A stretch of DNA of 5,782 nucleotides from Fimbriimonadaceae bacterium. Lineage in GTDB: Bacteria > Armatimonadota > Fimbriimonadia > Fimbriimonadales > Fimbriimonadaceae. Positions within the stretch are counted from its first letter, which is position 1, and every line of letters begins with the position of its first letter. Below are positions 5,163-5,782 of the stretch, piece by piece. Below the pieces are notes generated by a model. That model saw only the letters and a list, made by a program, of their open reading frames with translations, did not search any database and had not been told where the DNA came from. Position numbers and translations under genes: made by a program. Location: positions 1-5,782 of the forward strand of contig JADLGZ010000177.1 in the NCBI GenBank assembly GCA_020849075.1, read 5' to 3'.

Positions 5163-5782
5163 ATGAAGCGACAATCATCTTTGTTTTTGTTGGGCCTGCT
5201 TTGCATGGGCGCGATCGCCAATGCTGACAGCCTGAAGTTCACCGGCACCGAGTTGTCAAATGCTCAGTCTGTATCGATCACGGTCAATGGAACCGGTCCA
5301 GTTAGCGTTAAGGCCGGACGACTGATGTTTACTGACGGAGCCAATACGTTCTCGACCTACTGTGCGGATGCCTTGCGGTTCTTGAATTACAGTTTCAACA
5401 ACTATAATTCATTCACCTTGGACACCAATGCTTCGGACGGTCTCTCACGAGCCGGGCGAATCCTAGGGGCGAACTTCGCCAGCGCGAACACGGCCAGCAA
5501 GCAAGCCGGTCTCCAACTGGCCATCTGGTCTGCGATTTATGACAATGGGGCGAACTTCGACGCAAGTGGAACAAACTTCCAGGTCAGCAACGCAAGCTCC
5601 TCGGCATTGAACCATGCCGCGGTCTACTACCAGTCCGTCAACCAACCCTTGCCAAGCAACACGGCCGTGCGATTTTACGAGGGCATCGGTAACCATGCTC
5701 AATCTCAGATGACGGTTGAGTGCGTGCCTGAGCCGGCTTCGATGGCCGCCCTCGGCCTCGGCGCTGCTGCGCTCATTCGACG
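5163..5782 (+). CDS. PEP-CTERM sorting domain surface protein with thioester-like motif (runs off right edge)
   Basis: An open frame of 206 codons from the ATG at 5163 to the window edge, with no stop. A clear signal peptide, MKRQSSLFLLGLLCMGAIANA, probably ends after residue 21. The C-terminus is a PEP-CTERM tail: VPEP at 188-191, then a short hydrophobic stretch (ASMAALGLGAAALI) and the start of the arginine cluster. PEP-CTERM proteins are exported and thought to be processed by exosortase for surface or extracellular placement; no exosortase gene is in the window. The middle, STYCADAL (64-71) and GLQLAIWSAIYD (116-127), resembles the YC...Q-x-A-I-W pattern of Cys-Gln thioester domains in Gram-positive adhesins. 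Only two Cys remain after signal removal (67 and 187), so a disulfide is the alternative. The gene is divergent from the DUF4139 gene. The stop is probably only a few codons beyond the edge. Confidence 0.85.
   Translation, partial: MKRQSSLFLLGLLCMGAIANADSLKFTGTELSNAQSVSITVNGTGPVSVKAGRLMFTDGANTFSTYCADALRFLNYSFNNYNSFTLDTNASDGLSRAGRILGANFASANTASKQAGLQLAIWSAIYDNGANFDASGTNFQVSNASSSALNHAAVYYQSVNQPLPSNTAVRFYEGIGNHAQSQMTVECVPEPASMAALGLGAAALIR
5466..5559 (+). repeat. Exact 13-base in-frame direct repeat inside the PEP-CTERM gene
   Basis: GGGGCGAACTTCG occurs at 5466-5478 and 5547-5559, exactly 81 bases (27 codons) apart and in the same frame. Both copies encode GANF, and a looser copy, GTNF, follows at residues 136-139. 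This is either a small internal duplication or chance within Ala/Asn-rich sequence. Confidence 0.45.

Noticed and set aside
4985..5248. 87-codon minus-strand open frame whose stop overlaps the DUF4139 start as ATGA
   Set aside because: It runs antisense through the signal-peptide region of the PEP-CTERM gene, has no recognisable protein pattern, and that overlap is expected by chance.
5463..5702. 79-codon minus-strand open frame inside the PEP-CTERM gene
   Set aside because: It is antisense to a gene with signal peptide and sorting tail, and shows no start signal or recognisable domain.

Overview
This is a bacterial chromosomal segment of moderate GC with dense, unrelated housekeeping and envelope genes. 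No mobile element, CRISPR array, tRNA or rRNA is visible. The best clue to the host is the gene cut by the right edge. It ends in VPEPASMAALGLGAAALIRR, a PEP-CTERM sorting tail of a style I associate from memory with Armatimonadota (Fimbriimonas-like bacteria). A type IV pilus/type II secretion PilC protein, a DUF4139 protein and a BlaI regulator fit an environmental diderm bacterium, but the phylum is an inference.

Layout, left to right. Bases 1-112 (minus) hold the first 37 codons of a gene that looks like a sigma-70-family sigma factor and runs off the window. A 111-base gap follows, holding a three-half-site inverted-repeat array and a long hairpin. Then comes pilC (224-1429, minus). From a shared upstream region of about 180 bases, a ChaN/DUF399-type haem-binding-like protein runs on the plus strand (1608-2459). 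It collides tail to tail, with a 17-base overlap, with queC (minus; 7-cyano-7-deazaguanine synthase of queuosine biosynthesis). queC is divergent from a BlaI/MecI-type repressor gene (3156-3527, plus) with almost no space between them. The repressor gene abuts, with zero spacing, a convergent DUF4139 exported protein gene (3528-4988, minus). A 174-base gap then leads to the divergent PEP-CTERM surface protein gene (5163 to the edge, plus).

How the genes relate. The only likely co-directional pair is pilC followed by the sigma factor gene. All other neighbours are convergent or divergent, so the window is not one pathway. Three genes probably concern the envelope (PilC in the inner membrane, DUF4139 and PEP-CTERM proteins exported), and ChaN may be exported. 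I found no convincing undescribed multi-gene system. The points most worth a second look are a possible Cys-Gln thioester-type motif in the PEP-CTERM protein, the compact queC/blaI divergent junction with a possible leaderless queC start, and the inverted-repeat array ahead of the sigma factor gene.
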